Assembly: GCA_015491865.1 (NCBI GenBank)
Contig: WFVD01000009.1
Span: 31,048 to 95,047, forward strand
DNA from: Gammaproteobacteria bacterium
GTDB lineage: Bacteria; Pseudomonadota; Gammaproteobacteria; SZUA-140
DNA length: 64,000 nucleotides
Direction: 5' to 3'
Shown one piece after another: positions 42,922 to 52,952 of this stretch. Within the stretch, counting starts at the first letter, position 1. Every line of letters begins with the position of its first letter. Under the pieces are notes generated by a model, which was not told where the DNA came from, searched no databases, and worked only from the letters and a program-made list of their open reading frames with translations. The translations under genes and the position numbers were made by a program.

Positions 42922-43347
42922 ATGAACGGCATAGAGAACGGGCAGACAGCCCACACAAGCAGGGGTAGCCAGCGAAACAGCAAATCAGAATGCGCGACCA
43001 GCTATCAGGAGCAGGCGAGTGACTGGGCACAGCTTGCCCAACAGGACCCTGATGCCTTCGAAGCGATGCGCGCTGAGCTACTTGATGAGTTCATCAAAAA
43101 CTCACCGGCTCATATGCAAAGGCGTCTTGAAGGAATACAGTGGAAAGTTGACCTGATTCGCGAGCGCGCCAAAAGCCCTGCTGAGGTACTTGCCGGGATC
43201 TCAGAAATGATGTGGGAGTCTGCAGAACATCTAAGGCAGAAACACCTGGAGCTGGTCGACCTATGTTCAGGTAAAAAGTCCGATACCAGCGCAGTGCAGA
43301 AGAGTGCTCAAATCCTGGATTTCAGCCAGGCGAACAGGGGACATTAA
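42922..43347 (+). CDS. DUF3135 family protein
   Basis: A 141-residue soluble helical protein. The core WAQLAQQDPDAFEAMRAELL, DEFIKNSPAHMQRRLEGIQW and SPAEVLAGISEMMWES match DUF3135. The N-terminal 30 residues are polar and low-complexity. Function unknown. It converges with the DUF945 gene, 10 bases between stops. Confidence 0.82.
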   Translation: MNGIENGQTAHTSRGSQRNSKSECATSYQEQASDWAQLAQQDPDAFEAMRAELLDEFIKNSPAHMQRRLEGIQWKVDLIRERAKSPAEVLAGISEMMWESAEHLRQKHLELVDLCSGKKSDTSAVQKSAQILDFSQANRGH

Positions 43348-43357
43348 GCCAACGACA

Positions 43358-44842
43358 TCAACCCTCTTTAAGTGGTGGCAACATACTTAGAAAATGATCC
43401 GCGGGTAGACCGTTAAGATACAGATGTCCCTCGCGATAGCGTAGCATGACCTGAAAAGAACGGTTCACGTGCCGTAAAATTTTCTGGATTTCGAACTGCG
43501 TCAACATCTGCTCTGCTGCACGTTCCGTCTGCTGGGATAACAGTTCAGGAGTCATCGTCTGCGCTGTCTCCTGTAGTCGCTCAACAATTTTCTCCCGTAC
43601 TGCTTTGCGCGCCTGCTGTACGATCATCGATTCAGGAAGGGTTATATCAAATTCTATCTCAATATAAGGCAGTAATGCGGCCCATCCAGCGGGAAATGCC
43701 GTTAACTCAGGCGTGGGCGTATCATGACGAATTGCCACTTTCAGGCGCGCACTTACTGCCCCTGTACCGGTTGTCACCTCGGCCTTGCTGATATGGATAA
43801 CCGGACCCTGTACCAGCAGTGCAGGCAACACCTGCTGCGCCTCCTGTAACCACACTTGCCGGAGTAACACTGGATCTGCCAGCTCCATTTTCGTCATCTG
43901 CTCATAACGCCGCTGAAGTGACTGCAGCACCTCTGCATCCAGGCTACTCAACTCAATATGTAAGGAGCCGTTGTTAAACTGCTCTCCATTGAGCTGCAGC
44001 AGACGAAAATCAAACTGCTGCTGCAGATCAACCACCTGCTTCCGCTGCGATGTATGGTGTGCGACAGCAATGTCGCGTAGCAGAACCCGCTGCGGCGACC
44101 CATTACGGCGCTCAGCGCGGATCTTGAAGGTGTTCAGCATAAGCTTGCCATCACCCAGTGATAATCCAGACGGGGCAATAAGACGGCTAAACTCCCCCGA
44201 TAAACCACCGATTGTCACCCCATGTGATGCATTCGATAGTTCAAAGCGGGGGCTATTAAAACGACCATGACCTCGCAATGCGACCCAGTTACCATCAAAC
44301 TCAAAATGCAGACCACCCCACTGCACATCATACTGCCCACTGTGGTCTCGCCCACTATAAGCCGGTATACCACCATGGCTATTGACAGCACCTGACCACT
44401 CAAGCCAGGTTGTGCTGCTAAACGCTGGCTGATCAGGAAAATAGAAATCTAACGCCGCCTGCTGTTCATTGCTCGCCACAAGCGTGGTTTCAACTTTACT
44501 CATTATCTTCTGTGAAAATGTCTTATCAATCCACGGCCCGTAGCTAATTTGATGCCTTAGCATCATGGTCACGGGTTCTGTTGTCTGTGATGATAAAGTT
44601 GGTAGCAGTGCCACAGCCTGAGGACCAAAGGTGAACTGCGTGTCGGCGACCGCAGTAAGGTAACCACGCCGATATCGTAAAATCTCCAGCATAACCCCAT
44701 GCTGTCTAAATAATTGCTGTTGAAGATTTTTAGTCTGAAGCAGAAAACGATCTTCCACTTCCACCCCTATCCAGTAAGGCACTGAGGCTACAGCGGCCAC
44801 AATCAGCAGTGGCAATGAAATGCATAACACTCTCTTTTTCAT
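43358..44842 (-). CDS. DUF945 (YdgA-like) family protein
   Basis: A 494-residue exported or inner-membrane-anchored protein. An N-terminal hydrophobic segment (about 4-24, LCISLPLLIVAAVASVPYW) is followed by a long periplasmic, beta-rich domain with the YdgA-like start VEDRFLLQTKNLQQQL and RYRRGYLTAVADTQF. Function unknown. It is the last of three minus-strand genes (mltB, DUF3301, DUF945) with gaps of 12 and 14 bases, so it may have an envelope role. Confidence 0.86.
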   Translation of the reverse strand: MKKRVLCISLPLLIVAAVASVPYWIGVEVEDRFLLQTKNLQQQLFRQHGVMLEILRYRRGYLTAVADTQFTFGPQAVALLPTLSSQTTEPVTMMLRHQISYGPWIDKTFSQKIMSKVETTLVASNEQQAALDFYFPDQPAFSSTTWLEWSGAVNSHGGIPAYSGRDHSGQYDVQWGGLHFEFDGNWVALRGHGRFNSPRFELSNASHGVTIGGLSGEFSRLIAPSGLSLGDGKLMLNTFKIRAERRNGSPQRVLLRDIAVAHHTSQRKQVVDLQQQFDFRLLQLNGEQFNNGSLHIELSSLDAEVLQSLQRRYEQMTKMELADPVLLRQVWLQEAQQVLPALLVQGPVIHISKAEVTTGTGAVSARLKVAIRHDTPTPELTAFPAGWAALLPYIEIEFDITLPESMIVQQARKAVREKIVERLQETAQTMTPELLSQQTERAAEQMLTQFEIQKILRHVNRSFQVMLRYREGHLYLNGLPADHFLSMLPPLKEG

Positions 44843-44856
44843 CGCTCCTCCCCAGC

Positions 44857-45171
44857 TCAGAACTTATGGGGTGCCATCTCCACAAAGTGTAAACGCCTGC
44901 CAAGAAACTCCATTTCACCGTGATAACGTTCATCGCCCCGGCTCGCAAACTCAAAACAGAAATGGCATAACAGCACCACTCGCCCCTCATCATTGCGATG
45001 AAGGCGTACCTTTGATAACACCACACTATCATCCAGAAACTGTACATCATGCTCATCACAGCGCTGTTTTGCGATCTGATATGCAACCTGCTTTAACTCA
45101 TTCGTACGCCACCAGAAAGCCACCGCAAGTGCGACGCCACAAAGCAGCAGAAACTCAAACATTGAGGACAT
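44857..45171 (-). CDS. DUF3301 family protein
   Basis: A 104-residue protein with one N-terminal membrane helix (about 4-21, MFEFLLLCGVALAVAFWW) and a cytoplasmic domain containing AKQRCDEHDVQFLDDSVVLS, FEFASRGDERYHGEMEFLG, typical of DUF3301. Function unknown. It lies 12 bases after mltB and 14 before the DUF945 gene. Confidence 0.86.
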   Translation of the reverse strand: MSSMFEFLLLCGVALAVAFWWRTNELKQVAYQIAKQRCDEHDVQFLDDSVVLSKVRLHRNDEGRVVLLCHFCFEFASRGDERYHGEMEFLGRRLHFVEMAPHKF

Positions 45172-45183
45172 GACAGGTTGTGG

Positions 45184-46173
45184 CTAACGCACAATTTCAT
45201 CGGCAAGAATGCCGACAGAGATTGCAAATTTATGTGAACGGTTCCAGTCCAGAATGGCATTATAGTTGGCAGGATAGGTGATGAAGGCGCGCGTACCCGG
45301 GCCATCAGGCTGCACCACTGTAGCCACCAGGTTGCGCCCGGGAAGATCCTGGCCATACAGCTTACGTACTCCCAGTGCCTGCCATTCAGCCAGGCTCTTT
45401 TTTACTTTCCCTTTAATTAAAGCCTGATCAAAACTGGCGGGCAACGTCACCTCGCGTCCCCAGGTCTGGTCATAGCGCCAGCCGATACTGGAAAGGTAGT
45501 TGGCCGCAGAGGCAAAGGCATCAGCCCTGGAGCCCCAGATATCGATCTTGCCGTCGCCATCTCCATCCATCGCATAGGCGCGAAAAGTAGAGGGCATAAA
45601 CTGCGTCTGCCCCATCGCTCCCGCCCACGACCCCTTCATCTTATCTACAGTAATATGCCCCTCCTCCAAAATAATCAACGCATCCATCAACTGCTTACGA
45701 AAGAATTTTGCGCGGCGCGGATCATAGGCCAGCGTCGTTAATGCAGCAATGACGTAGTGGCCACCACTAAAGCGTCCATAACTTGTCTCCATCCCCCAGA
45801 AGGCCGCAATAAAACGCCCCTGAACCCCGAAGCGAGATTCTATCTTCTGTAACAGCTGGCGGTTTTCTCGATATTTCTTGCGCCCCAGATTAATCCGGTA
45901 AGGGGTAACCCGTTTTTCGAAATAGTCCTGGAAGGTCTGAACCGTTTCGGGTTGTGAACGGTCCAGTTTAACCACGCGAGGACTTGGTCTGACCCCTTTA
46001 AAAGCCTTTGTCAGGGTCTTATCAGAGACCCCTTTTTCACGCGCTTCCTGTTTAAATTCGTCCAGCCAGCGAGCAAAGTCGTCATCTTCATCGGCCATCG
46101 CAGCCGCTGGTAGTAATAATGAAAACAACATCATGGCCAGTAGCAGAAAGGGTGATTTATCAGTCATCATCAA
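45184..46173 (-). CDS. mltB: lytic murein transglycosylase B
   Basis: Cleaves the glycan strands of peptidoglycan, releasing 1,6-anhydro-muropeptides. It has 329 residues with an N-terminal signal peptide (about 1-28, ending PAAAMADEDDD); no lipobox is seen, so this form may be soluble periplasmic. The catalytic Glu is in FWGMETSYGRFSGGHYV, and GAMGQTQFMPSTFRAYAMDG and DIWGSRADAFASAANYL are typical of the MltB family. First gene of a three-gene envelope unit. Confidence 0.94.
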   Translation of the reverse strand: MMMTDKSPFLLLAMMLFSLLLPAAAMADEDDDFARWLDEFKQEAREKGVSDKTLTKAFKGVRPSPRVVKLDRSQPETVQTFQDYFEKRVTPYRINLGRKKYRENRQLLQKIESRFGVQGRFIAAFWGMETSYGRFSGGHYVIAALTTLAYDPRRAKFFRKQLMDALIILEEGHITVDKMKGSWAGAMGQTQFMPSTFRAYAMDGDGDGKIDIWGSRADAFASAANYLSSIGWRYDQTWGREVTLPASFDQALIKGKVKKSLAEWQALGVRKLYGQDLPGRNLVATVVQPDGPGTRAFITYPANYNAILDWNRSHKFAISVGILADEIVR

Positions 46174-46325
46174 AACCCAGCAGTTAAGTCATTGTGATCT
46201 ATATTAACCAATGCCACCACTAGATTGCACCTCTTGATTACGACTGTCTGGCCCTGCGCCACGCTCACCACTACGCTTAACCTGCTCCGCTTACACTTTT
46301 AAACCTGTAGAGCTATACTGTAACA

Positions 46326-46757
46326 ATGAAACGCTCGCTATATGAAGCTGTTGGTGGCCACGCAACACTGATCAGGGTTCATAAGATTTTTTATGACACA
46401 GTCTATGCCCATCCCTGGCTAGGGAAATTTTTTGAGGGGCATAGTCAGGCAGCGATAGAGGCGCGCCAGACCTCATTTATGGCTGATAAGATGGGTGGTC
46501 CAGACTATATTGGCAAGCCACTTAAACAGGCCCATGAGAATATGTACATCACTGAAGAGCTTGCAATCCTGCGCCATCAACTATTAGCAGATGCGCTTAG
46601 GGAGGCTGAAATCGATGCGGCACTCGCAGGGCGCTGGTTGCGTATCGACATCGCCTTTATGAAGCAGATGGTCAAACCCTCTATACAGGCCTTTTATGGG
46701 GAGTACCACTTCCGTTTTAAACGCCGCATTATCATCCCCCGTCCTGCTAACAGTTAG
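46326..46757 (+). CDS. truncated haemoglobin
   Basis: A 143-residue 2-on-2 globin. VGGHATLIRVHKIFYDTVYA contains the B-helix Phe-Tyr pair that normally faces the ligand. MADKMGGPDYIGKPLKQAHE includes the glycine motif and the proximal His near residue 77. The subgroup is uncertain, group 1 being my best guess. The likely role is O2 or NO binding. The C-terminus is extended and basic (FKRRIIIPRPANS). It converges on the GGDEF-EAL gene. Confidence 0.88.
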   Translation: MKRSLYEAVGGHATLIRVHKIFYDTVYAHPWLGKFFEGHSQAAIEARQTSFMADKMGGPDYIGKPLKQAHENMYITEELAILRHQLLADALREAEIDAALAGRWLRIDIAFMKQMVKPSIQAFYGEYHFRFKRRIIIPRPANS

Positions 46758-46796
46758 GGGCTATTACGACTGAACAGGAATACGGCGGCCTGTTTA

Positions 46797-49415
46797 TTAG
46801 CACCTGGCTAAAAAAGAGTTAAGTGCATCGGCTCGTAGCCCTTCACTAAAATAGAACCCCTGCGCAGCATCACAACGCTGACTCTTTAGAAAGGAGAGCT
46901 GAGCTTCTGTCTCAACCCCTTCGGCAACGATCCTCAGTTTAAGGCTATGCGCCATCGCAATAATGGCGGTCACAATCGCTTTATCATCGGCATCGCTACA
47001 GATATCCCGCACGAATGAGCGATCAATCTTTAACGAATCGATCGGAAAACGTTTAAGGTAGCTTAATGATGAGTAACCGGTACCAAAATCATCCAGCGAA
47101 AGTTGCATCCCCATTTCACTAAGGCGGTTCAGCATGTCATGCACTAACTGGTGCTGCTCCATCAGCAGCGTCTCCGTTATCTCCAGCTCCAGCATCGCTG
47201 GGTCGAGTGACCAGTCATTCACTGTCTGCTCAATCTTGCGATCGAGATCTGCCTCTTTAAACTGGCAGCCTGATAAATTGACGGACATGCGTAGTGGTGA
47301 TGTTGTCAGCTGCTGCATCTTTTTAAGCTGTTCACATGCACTATTGAAGACCCACTCACCCACATCAAGAATCAGCCCCGTCTCTTCCAGAATCGGTACA
47401 AACTGTTCTGGAGGGATTTCATCCACCACCTCGTCGTCTGGTTCTGGAAACCAGCGCAGTAACGCTTCAACGCCAACAATCTGGCCACTTGCCACATCAA
47501 ACTGGGGCTGATAATAGAGCTCAAATTCCTCGCGCTTCACCGCGCTGCGTACTTTAGTTTCAAATGTTAGCCGCTCATAGGCGCGCGCCCCCATCTCTGA
47601 AGAGTAAAATTCATAGCGATTACGCCCACGCTCTTTGGCACGGTACATCGCAATATCGGCATGCTTTAGCAAGGTATTCACATCATCGCCATCATCAGGA
47701 CAGAGCGTGACACCAATGCTCGCAGACATAAACAGCTCCTGCCCCTGCATATGGATCGGCGCACTCAACGCCAGCTGCACCTTATTAACCAGCTGCGCTA
47801 CCTCTTCCTGCGTATGAATCTCCTCCAACAGCACCACAAACTCATCACCACCAAAACGAACCACTGTGTCTGAAGCGCGCAAGCAGCTCAGTAGTTGACG
47901 TGCGGCCTCTTTGATCGCACGATCACCCACATCATGCCCTAGCGTGTCGTTGATCATCTTAAAGTGGTCAAGATCAATAAACAGTATTGCGACTCGCGTA
48001 TTATCACGCCTGGCACGCACAATCGCCCGCTCCAGTCGATCCATCATCATAGATCGGTTGGGCAGTTGCGTTAACGCATCGTGATGCGCCATATAACGAA
48101 GTCGCTCCTGGGTTTCAATGCGGTCCGTGATATCACGCCCGGTTGAGATGAAGTGTGTTATCTCACCATCAACATTCTTAAGTGGCGTGATGGTCTTCTC
48201 TTCATAAAAGAGCATCCCATCTTTACGGCGGTTAATTAAGGTGTCACTAAAGACATTGCCTGCATTAATCGTCTTCCATAGTTCATCATAATAGTGGCCT
48301 TCGTTGGCACCTGCGCCGAGAAAGTCGGGCTTGTGACCTATAATCTCCGCACAGCTGTAGCCTGTCAGCCTTTCATAAGCAGCATTGGCATATTCTACAA
48401 TTCCGTCTCGATTGGTAATCACAACGGCATCAGCCGTCTGCTGTAGCGCCATTGAAAGTTTATGCATTCTGGCTTCATTCGCCTTGCGCTCACTGATGTC
48501 GGTCACACTGCCGCGCAATAAAACACCCTCATCTGATGGCAACCGTACCAGTCGAACTTCACACATTACGCTATTTTTCGCCGCATCATAAAAAGGCCAC
48601 TCAAAATGCAACACCTCACCGGCAACAGCCCGTTGAATATACTGTGAGCTCATCGCAGAGGCAGATGAAGCATCATTGAATAGACCAGGGCTTAACGCTG
48701 CGAAGTTGCTCCCAATCAATTTTTCGCGCGGACAACCAAACAGCCGTTCTGCATTTATATTGGTATCGATAAACTGGTTAGACTCAACATCAAACACCAG
48801 TATCGCTTCTGGTGCATGTTCAACCAGCGTGCGCACACGCTCTTCACTACGGCGTGCATTTTGCAACGCAAGCATGCCATTTAAGGATTCCGCCAGGCGG
48901 TTGGCCAGCTCATTAAATATGATGATTTCATCATTACTAAAATCATGGTAATGCGAACAGTGGTGCAACCCCAGCAACCAGGGTTTACCCATGCGTGTTT
49001 TGATCACAACCGAAAGTTGTGTTTTTATCGAGAACGCTTCCATCGCCTCGCGCTCAAAAGTGGGTTCTCGTGTATCACTAACCGTTGGGGCTGGAGAGCT
49101 CAGAAACTTCTCAAGACAGAGCTTATGCGCTGGTGTCATCTCAACAGAGGTTCCCGCAGCACAAGCACCTGGCCACTGTGGCAGTGTCTTTTCCATTTTG
49201 ACTTCGAAATGTGTAGCCTCTGCATCACACGGATACAGCAGCCATGCGCGATCGCATTTAAAGATAGCGAGAATCTCATTCAGTGAGTTATCCAGCATCT
49301 GCTCAAGACTGGAAGCGTTAATACTCACATCATTAAGACGTTGTAGTGAGTCGATCAAATCGATATTGATCAACTGATGATGTTTAAGGACTTTATTGTT
49401 GATACTTTTGTTCAT
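46797..49415 (-). CDS. GAF-PAS-PAS-GGDEF-EAL c-di-GMP turnover protein
   Basis: An 872-residue soluble signalling protein. Approximate layout: GAF 30-185, PAS 190-310, PAS 315-435, GGDEF 440-605, EAL 615-870. The cyclase A-site GGDEF (522-526) is intact and a product-inhibition RxxD site (RASD, 513-516) is correctly placed. The EAL domain keeps GVEALLRW (E650), LEITETLLM, LDDFGTGYSSLSYL, KIDRSF and VAEGVET, so phosphodiesterase activity is also plausible. No membrane helix is seen. PAS domains may bind haem, flavin or another ligand. Confidence 0.95.
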   Translation of the reverse strand: MNKSINNKVLKHHQLINIDLIDSLQRLNDVSINASSLEQMLDNSLNEILAIFKCDRAWLLYPCDAEATHFEVKMEKTLPQWPGACAAGTSVEMTPAHKLCLEKFLSSPAPTVSDTREPTFEREAMEAFSIKTQLSVVIKTRMGKPWLLGLHHCSHYHDFSNDEIIIFNELANRLAESLNGMLALQNARRSEERVRTLVEHAPEAILVFDVESNQFIDTNINAERLFGCPREKLIGSNFAALSPGLFNDASSASAMSSQYIQRAVAGEVLHFEWPFYDAAKNSVMCEVRLVRLPSDEGVLLRGSVTDISERKANEARMHKLSMALQQTADAVVITNRDGIVEYANAAYERLTGYSCAEIIGHKPDFLGAGANEGHYYDELWKTINAGNVFSDTLINRRKDGMLFYEEKTITPLKNVDGEITHFISTGRDITDRIETQERLRYMAHHDALTQLPNRSMMMDRLERAIVRARRDNTRVAILFIDLDHFKMINDTLGHDVGDRAIKEAARQLLSCLRASDTVVRFGGDEFVVLLEEIHTQEEVAQLVNKVQLALSAPIHMQGQELFMSASIGVTLCPDDGDDVNTLLKHADIAMYRAKERGRNRYEFYSSEMGARAYERLTFETKVRSAVKREEFELYYQPQFDVASGQIVGVEALLRWFPEPDDEVVDEIPPEQFVPILEETGLILDVGEWVFNSACEQLKKMQQLTTSPLRMSVNLSGCQFKEADLDRKIEQTVNDWSLDPAMLELEITETLLMEQHQLVHDMLNRLSEMGMQLSLDDFGTGYSSLSYLKRFPIDSLKIDRSFVRDICSDADDKAIVTAIIAMAHSLKLRIVAEGVETEAQLSFLKSQRCDAAQGFYFSEGLRADALNSFLARC

Positions 49416-49551
49416 GAATATCTACACCTACAGCCACATCGTTATTATCCTGCCGATCCTTAAACAATCAACTATAACGACTATATATGACCTGCGAAGT
49501 TATCATGAAAACAGCCTCAGGGGCCAACAATAAATATTATTAATACACCTA

Positions 49552-50328
49552 CTACTGCTTGCGTGTAAAAACCCACTCATTGCCTGCACTCATTGCAGGA
49601 TTAAAACTGTAGCCTGCCTGACTAAACTGCTTAATTAGTTGCGGATCAGTAATACGGTTGTTAATAATATAGCGGCTCAACATACCGCGCGCCTTCTTGG
49701 CATAAACACCCAACACCTTGTATTTGCCATTTTTATACTCTTTAAAATGGGGCGTAATAACTTCTCCCTGAAGCACTTTTGGCTTCACTGCTTTAAAGTA
49801 TTCAGTCGAGGCAAGGTTGATCAAATATTGTGAACCTGACTGCTGAAGTTGTGCATTCAAACTCTGAGTAATACGATCTCCCCAAAACTCATACAACGTT
49901 CTGCCGCGGTCGGTATCGATCTTGCGCCCCATCTCCAGGCGGTAAGGCAAGATCAAGTCAAGTGGTCGCAATTGCCCATAAAGGCCTGAGAGAATACGCA
50001 GGTGCTGCTGTGCGAAGGCGAGCGCTTCCTCATCTAAAGTGAAGGCATCCAGACCCACATAGAGATCCCCCTTAAACGCCAGCAGAGCCTGCCGGGCGTG
50101 CTTTGGGGTAAAGGGTTGCCGCCATTTTTTGAAACGTTCAACGTTAACGGCGGCTATCTTTTCACTGACCGCCATTAATGACATCACCTCTTCTACTGAG
50201 TATTGAGATAGACGCTTCACCAGCAGTGCCGCATCATCAAGATGATCGGGCTGCGTGTGCAGCGTCGTGCTCACTGGCGTGTCGTAATCGAGGGTCTTGG
50301 CCGGGGAAATCACTAACAACATCATCAC
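49552..50328 (-). CDS. yaaA: peroxide stress protein YaaA
   Basis: A 258-residue YaaA/DUF328 protein, which lowers free intracellular iron and oxidative DNA damage in E. coli. LLVISPAKTLDYDTP at the start, RQALLAFKGDLYVGLDAFTL, LRILSGLYGQLRPLDLILPY RLEMG (written in two parts) and CGEV-equivalent VKPKVLQGEVITPHFKEYKNG are characteristic. The real start is probably the third Met (50322). It stands alone with about 140-base spacers on both sides. Confidence 0.95.
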   Translation of the reverse strand: MMMLLVISPAKTLDYDTPVSTTLHTQPDHLDDAALLVKRLSQYSVEEVMSLMAVSEKIAAVNVERFKKWRQPFTPKHARQALLAFKGDLYVGLDAFTLDEEALAFAQQHLRILSGLYGQLRPLDLILPYRLEMGRKIDTDRGRTLYEFWGDRITQSLNAQLQQSGSQYLINLASTEYFKAVKPKVLQGEVITPHFKEYKNGKYKVLGVYAKKARGMLSRYIINNRITDPQLIKQFSQAGYSFNPAMSAGNEWVFTRKQ

Positions 50329-50473
50329 TCACTCATCTGAAAACAAGGGGTGTGGTGATTATAACAGTGCGGAGAGCGCAGCAAGCGAATAGATATCTGC
50401 AGCGCCTGCCCATCAGGCAGACAGCAGCGAGGAGCTGGAACAAAAAGCCAGCGATTAAGCTGGCTTTCCGGGA

Positions 50474-50791
50474 TTACGCTATATCAGGCGCAGGTTGCAG
50501 CGGCACCTCACGCAGTTTCTTTTCAAGATAGAAACAGACAAAAGGGGTCACGCCCGCCATCATAATCAGCGCCGTGGTACTATCCGGTAGTTTATAGCGT
50601 TGGGTCACCATGACGGCGCTGCCGACATAAAGCATAAAGAGCAACCCATGTGCCCACCCCATTACCGTGACCGCCTCTGGAACCCCAAGGTAGTATTTGG
50701 CCGGCATGGCTGCAAAAAGAAGCAACAGAAATGAGATCCCCTCAACCATGCTGATAATTCTAAATGTTCTGAGTATATTTATATTAGGCAT
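50474..50791 (-). CDS. DUF3817 family membrane protein
   Basis: A 105-residue membrane protein with three hydrophobic segments (about 10-30, 40-62, 68-88). LRTFRIISMVEGISFLLLLF, MPAKYYLG and MGWAHGLLFMLYVGSAVMV are typical of DUF3817. It ends in a short charged tail. Function unknown. The flanks give no clue. Confidence 0.88.
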   Translation of the reverse strand: MPNINILRTFRIISMVEGISFLLLLFAAMPAKYYLGVPEAVTVMGWAHGLLFMLYVGSAVMVTQRYKLPDSTTALIMMAGVTPFVCFYLEKKLREVPLQPAPDIA

Positions 50792-50992
50792 ATTAATATT
50801 TCATCTTACTGGTTATCACTATCCGGCGCAGTTGCGTTGACTTCCCAGTTCAACATTGCGCCCCCTCACCCTCCAGTGAAATACCATCGTAAAGCCTTGC
50901 CCCACTAATATCAAATCGACCGCTCATGTCCGCGATAACTCGCCGATTAAGTCAGGTTTTACCGTACTATTATTTAAGAAGCATCTGGAATA

Positions 50993-51018
50993 CGAAGGCC
51001 CGCAATTACGGGCCTTCG
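50993..51018. terminator. strong palindromic hairpin after the aminotransferase gene
   Basis: A perfect 10-bp stem CGAAGGCCCG/CGGGCCTTCG with a six-base loop, 25 bases past the stop of the minus-strand aminotransferase gene. The flanking T-richness is modest on both strands, so it may act as a terminator or as an mRNA 3'-end stabiliser. Confidence 0.6.
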
Positions 51019-51042
51019 TCATCTACGCGAGTGTGTGGTCTG

Positions 51043-52227
51043 TTACGCGCCAGCCAGCACCTGCTCAGCGGCATTCACCGCTACGCCACATTCGTATTTT
51101 GCCCCCATGCGACCCAGCACATCTTCCAGTGCAGCAAGGCAAAAAAGAACATTACGTGTGTTACAGGCGTGCCCCATCAGGCCAATGCGCCACACTTTTC
51201 CAGCCATCACACCAAGGCCGGCACCAATCTCCAGGCTGTAGTCGCGTAGCAGTACGCCGCGCACGCCGACATCATCCACCCCATCTGGAATGGCGATCGC
51301 ATTCAACTGCGGCAGACGATGAGCCTCATCGACCACAAAACGCAGCCCCATCGACTCCAGTCCAGCACGTAACGCCAGGTGGTGTCGCTGGTGACGCGCC
51401 CACGCACTTTCCAGCCCTTCATCCTGCAAAATCACCAGCGATTCATGCAGCCCATAAAGTGCATTGATCGGTGCAGTGTGGTGGTAGGCTCGTTTGCCCT
51501 CACCGCCCCAGTACCCCATTACCAGATTGAGGTCGAGGAACCAGCTCTGCACTTTACGCTGACGATTTCGGATCTTCTCCAAAGCCGCATCACTAAAGCT
51601 GACCGGTGACAGGCCAGGCGTGCAGGAGAGACATTTCTGCGTGCCGGAATAGATCGCATCGATCTTCCACTCATCCACTTTGACGGGCGTGCCGGCCAGT
51701 GACGTCACCGCATCAACAATCGTTAGACAACCATACTGATGAGCGATTTCAACCAGTGTTCTGGCATCGGACTGTGCTCCAGTTGAAGTTTCAGCGTGAA
51801 CAAAGGCGACGAGCTTCGCATCAGGATTTTCCTTCAGCGCATCTTCCAGCTTCTGCGGATCAACCGCATCGCCCCACTTATCCTCCACCATCACCGCGGT
51901 GCCACCACAGCGCTCGACGTTCTCTTTCATCCGCCCACCAAAGACGCCATTCTGGCAGATCACCACCTGATCACCCGGCTCGACCAGATTGACGAAGCAG
52001 CTCTCCATCCCCGCTGAGCCGGGTGCCGAGACCGGCATTGTCAACTCATTTTCTGTCTGAAAAGCGTATTTCAGAAGCCCCTTCACTTCATCCATCATGC
52101 CGACAAAGGCAGGATCAAGGTGACCAATTGTCGGGCGTGACATCGCCTCAAGGATGCGAGGGTTTACATCCGAGGGACCCGGCCCCATCAAGGTACGTTG
52201 AGGCGGGTGAAATGAGCTAACTGTCAT
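51043..52227 (-). CDS. class V aminotransferase, alanine-glyoxylate/serine-pyruvate type
   Basis: A 394-residue PLP enzyme of the AGXT/serine-pyruvate family. The N-terminal RTLMGPGPSDVNPRILEAM, IGHLDPAFV and the SAPGSAGMESCFVNLVEPGD segment match. VDAVTSLAGTPVKVDEWKID precedes the cofactor lysine in SGTQKCLSCTPGLSPVSF (near 196). The expected reaction is transamination of glyoxylate or hydroxypyruvate with alanine or serine, as in photorespiration or the serine cycle. No other gene of such a pathway is adjacent. Confidence 0.93.
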   Translation of the reverse strand: MTVSSFHPPQRTLMGPGPSDVNPRILEAMSRPTIGHLDPAFVGMMDEVKGLLKYAFQTENELTMPVSAPGSAGMESCFVNLVEPGDQVVICQNGVFGGRMKENVERCGGTAVMVEDKWGDAVDPQKLEDALKENPDAKLVAFVHAETSTGAQSDARTLVEIAHQYGCLTIVDAVTSLAGTPVKVDEWKIDAIYSGTQKCLSCTPGLSPVSFSDAALEKIRNRQRKVQSWFLDLNLVMGYWGGEGKRAYHHTAPINALYGLHESLVILQDEGLESAWARHQRHHLALRAGLESMGLRFVVDEAHRLPQLNAIAIPDGVDDVGVRGVLLRDYSLEIGAGLGVMAGKVWRIGLMGHACNTRNVLFCLAALEDVLGRMGAKYECGVAVNAAEQVLAGA

Positions 52228-52370
52228 AATTCTTCCTTACGATGAATAAATTTAAATGTAATCCCGAGGCAATCGGTCAGGTTTTATAACGCAAAGCGAT
52301 AGAAAGTACAAATCACGCGCCTGATTCTGTCCCATTAACAGCGCACAGATAAAAGCCCCCCCCGCGCTTC

Positions 52371-52952
52371 TCAGGCTTGCTCTTCTTCGAGCAGGTTGTG
52401 CAGATATTGATAGAGTAGACGCGCTGATTTTAGTGGTTTCTGTTGCGCCTGCTCTTTATTGGCATTGCGTGCCAACTGACGCAGGTGCTGGCGCTCAGCC
52501 ATCGGAAAGCGCGCTACCACCATTTCCATCACCGTATGATCACCCGCAATCAATGCATCGCGCCACTGTTCTGCCTCATGCAGTCGACGCACCTCATCGC
52601 GGTGCGGCTGGTAGAGGTTCTCCAGTGCTTTTCGAATCTCGGCCTCGTCATCAAACTCACTCATCAGCCTGGCAATACGGGTTAGCTGACGTTTGAGTGC
52701 TCGCCGGGTGAAGCGCTGTCCATCCCGAACGGCATCGAGCGTTGCAGCGCTCAGCGGGATCTTTGCCAGACGAGCAGCACTGAGCCCGACCAGCGCCTCG
52801 CCGAGATCACGCCGCGCCAGCATCTCCCGCTTCTGTTGCGAGCGGCTCTTTTCACTATCGTGGGGAGCGTCATCGACACGATCCTGGCCATCCATCTCAA
52901 TCGCATCAAAGAGGGGGTCATCATCACCAGAATCACGCTTTTTTCTTGCCAT
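52371..52952 (-). CDS. darP: DarP/YjgA ribosome-associated protein (DUF615)
   Basis: A 193-residue, highly charged helical protein. In E. coli DarP assists late assembly of the large ribosomal subunit. I chose the ATG at 52952 (MARKKRDSGDDDPLF); an in-frame TTG 15 bases upstream is less likely. SRSQQKREMLARRDLGEALV, LVGLSAARLAKIPL and FMRRIARLMSE-like LTRIARLMSEFDDEAEIRKA are typical. A run of eight C lies 8 bases past the stop. Confidence 0.94.
   Translation of the reverse strand: MARKKRDSGDDDPLFDAIEMDGQDRVDDAPHDSEKSRSQQKREMLARRDLGEALVGLSAARLAKIPLSAATLDAVRDGQRFTRRALKRQLTRIARLMSEFDDEAEIRKALENLYQPHRDEVRRLHEAEQWRDALIAGDHTVMEMVVARFPMAERQHLRQLARNANKEQAQQKPLKSARLLYQYLHNLLEEEQA

Noticed and set aside
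46773..46794. AACAGG/CCTGTT hairpin between the truncated haemoglobin and GGDEF-EAL genes
   Set aside because: Only six base pairs with a ten-base loop; too weak to call a terminator.
52356..52363. Run of eight C as a phase-variable tract
   Set aside because: It lies after the darP stop and outside any coding or promoter element, so slippage would have no visible effect.
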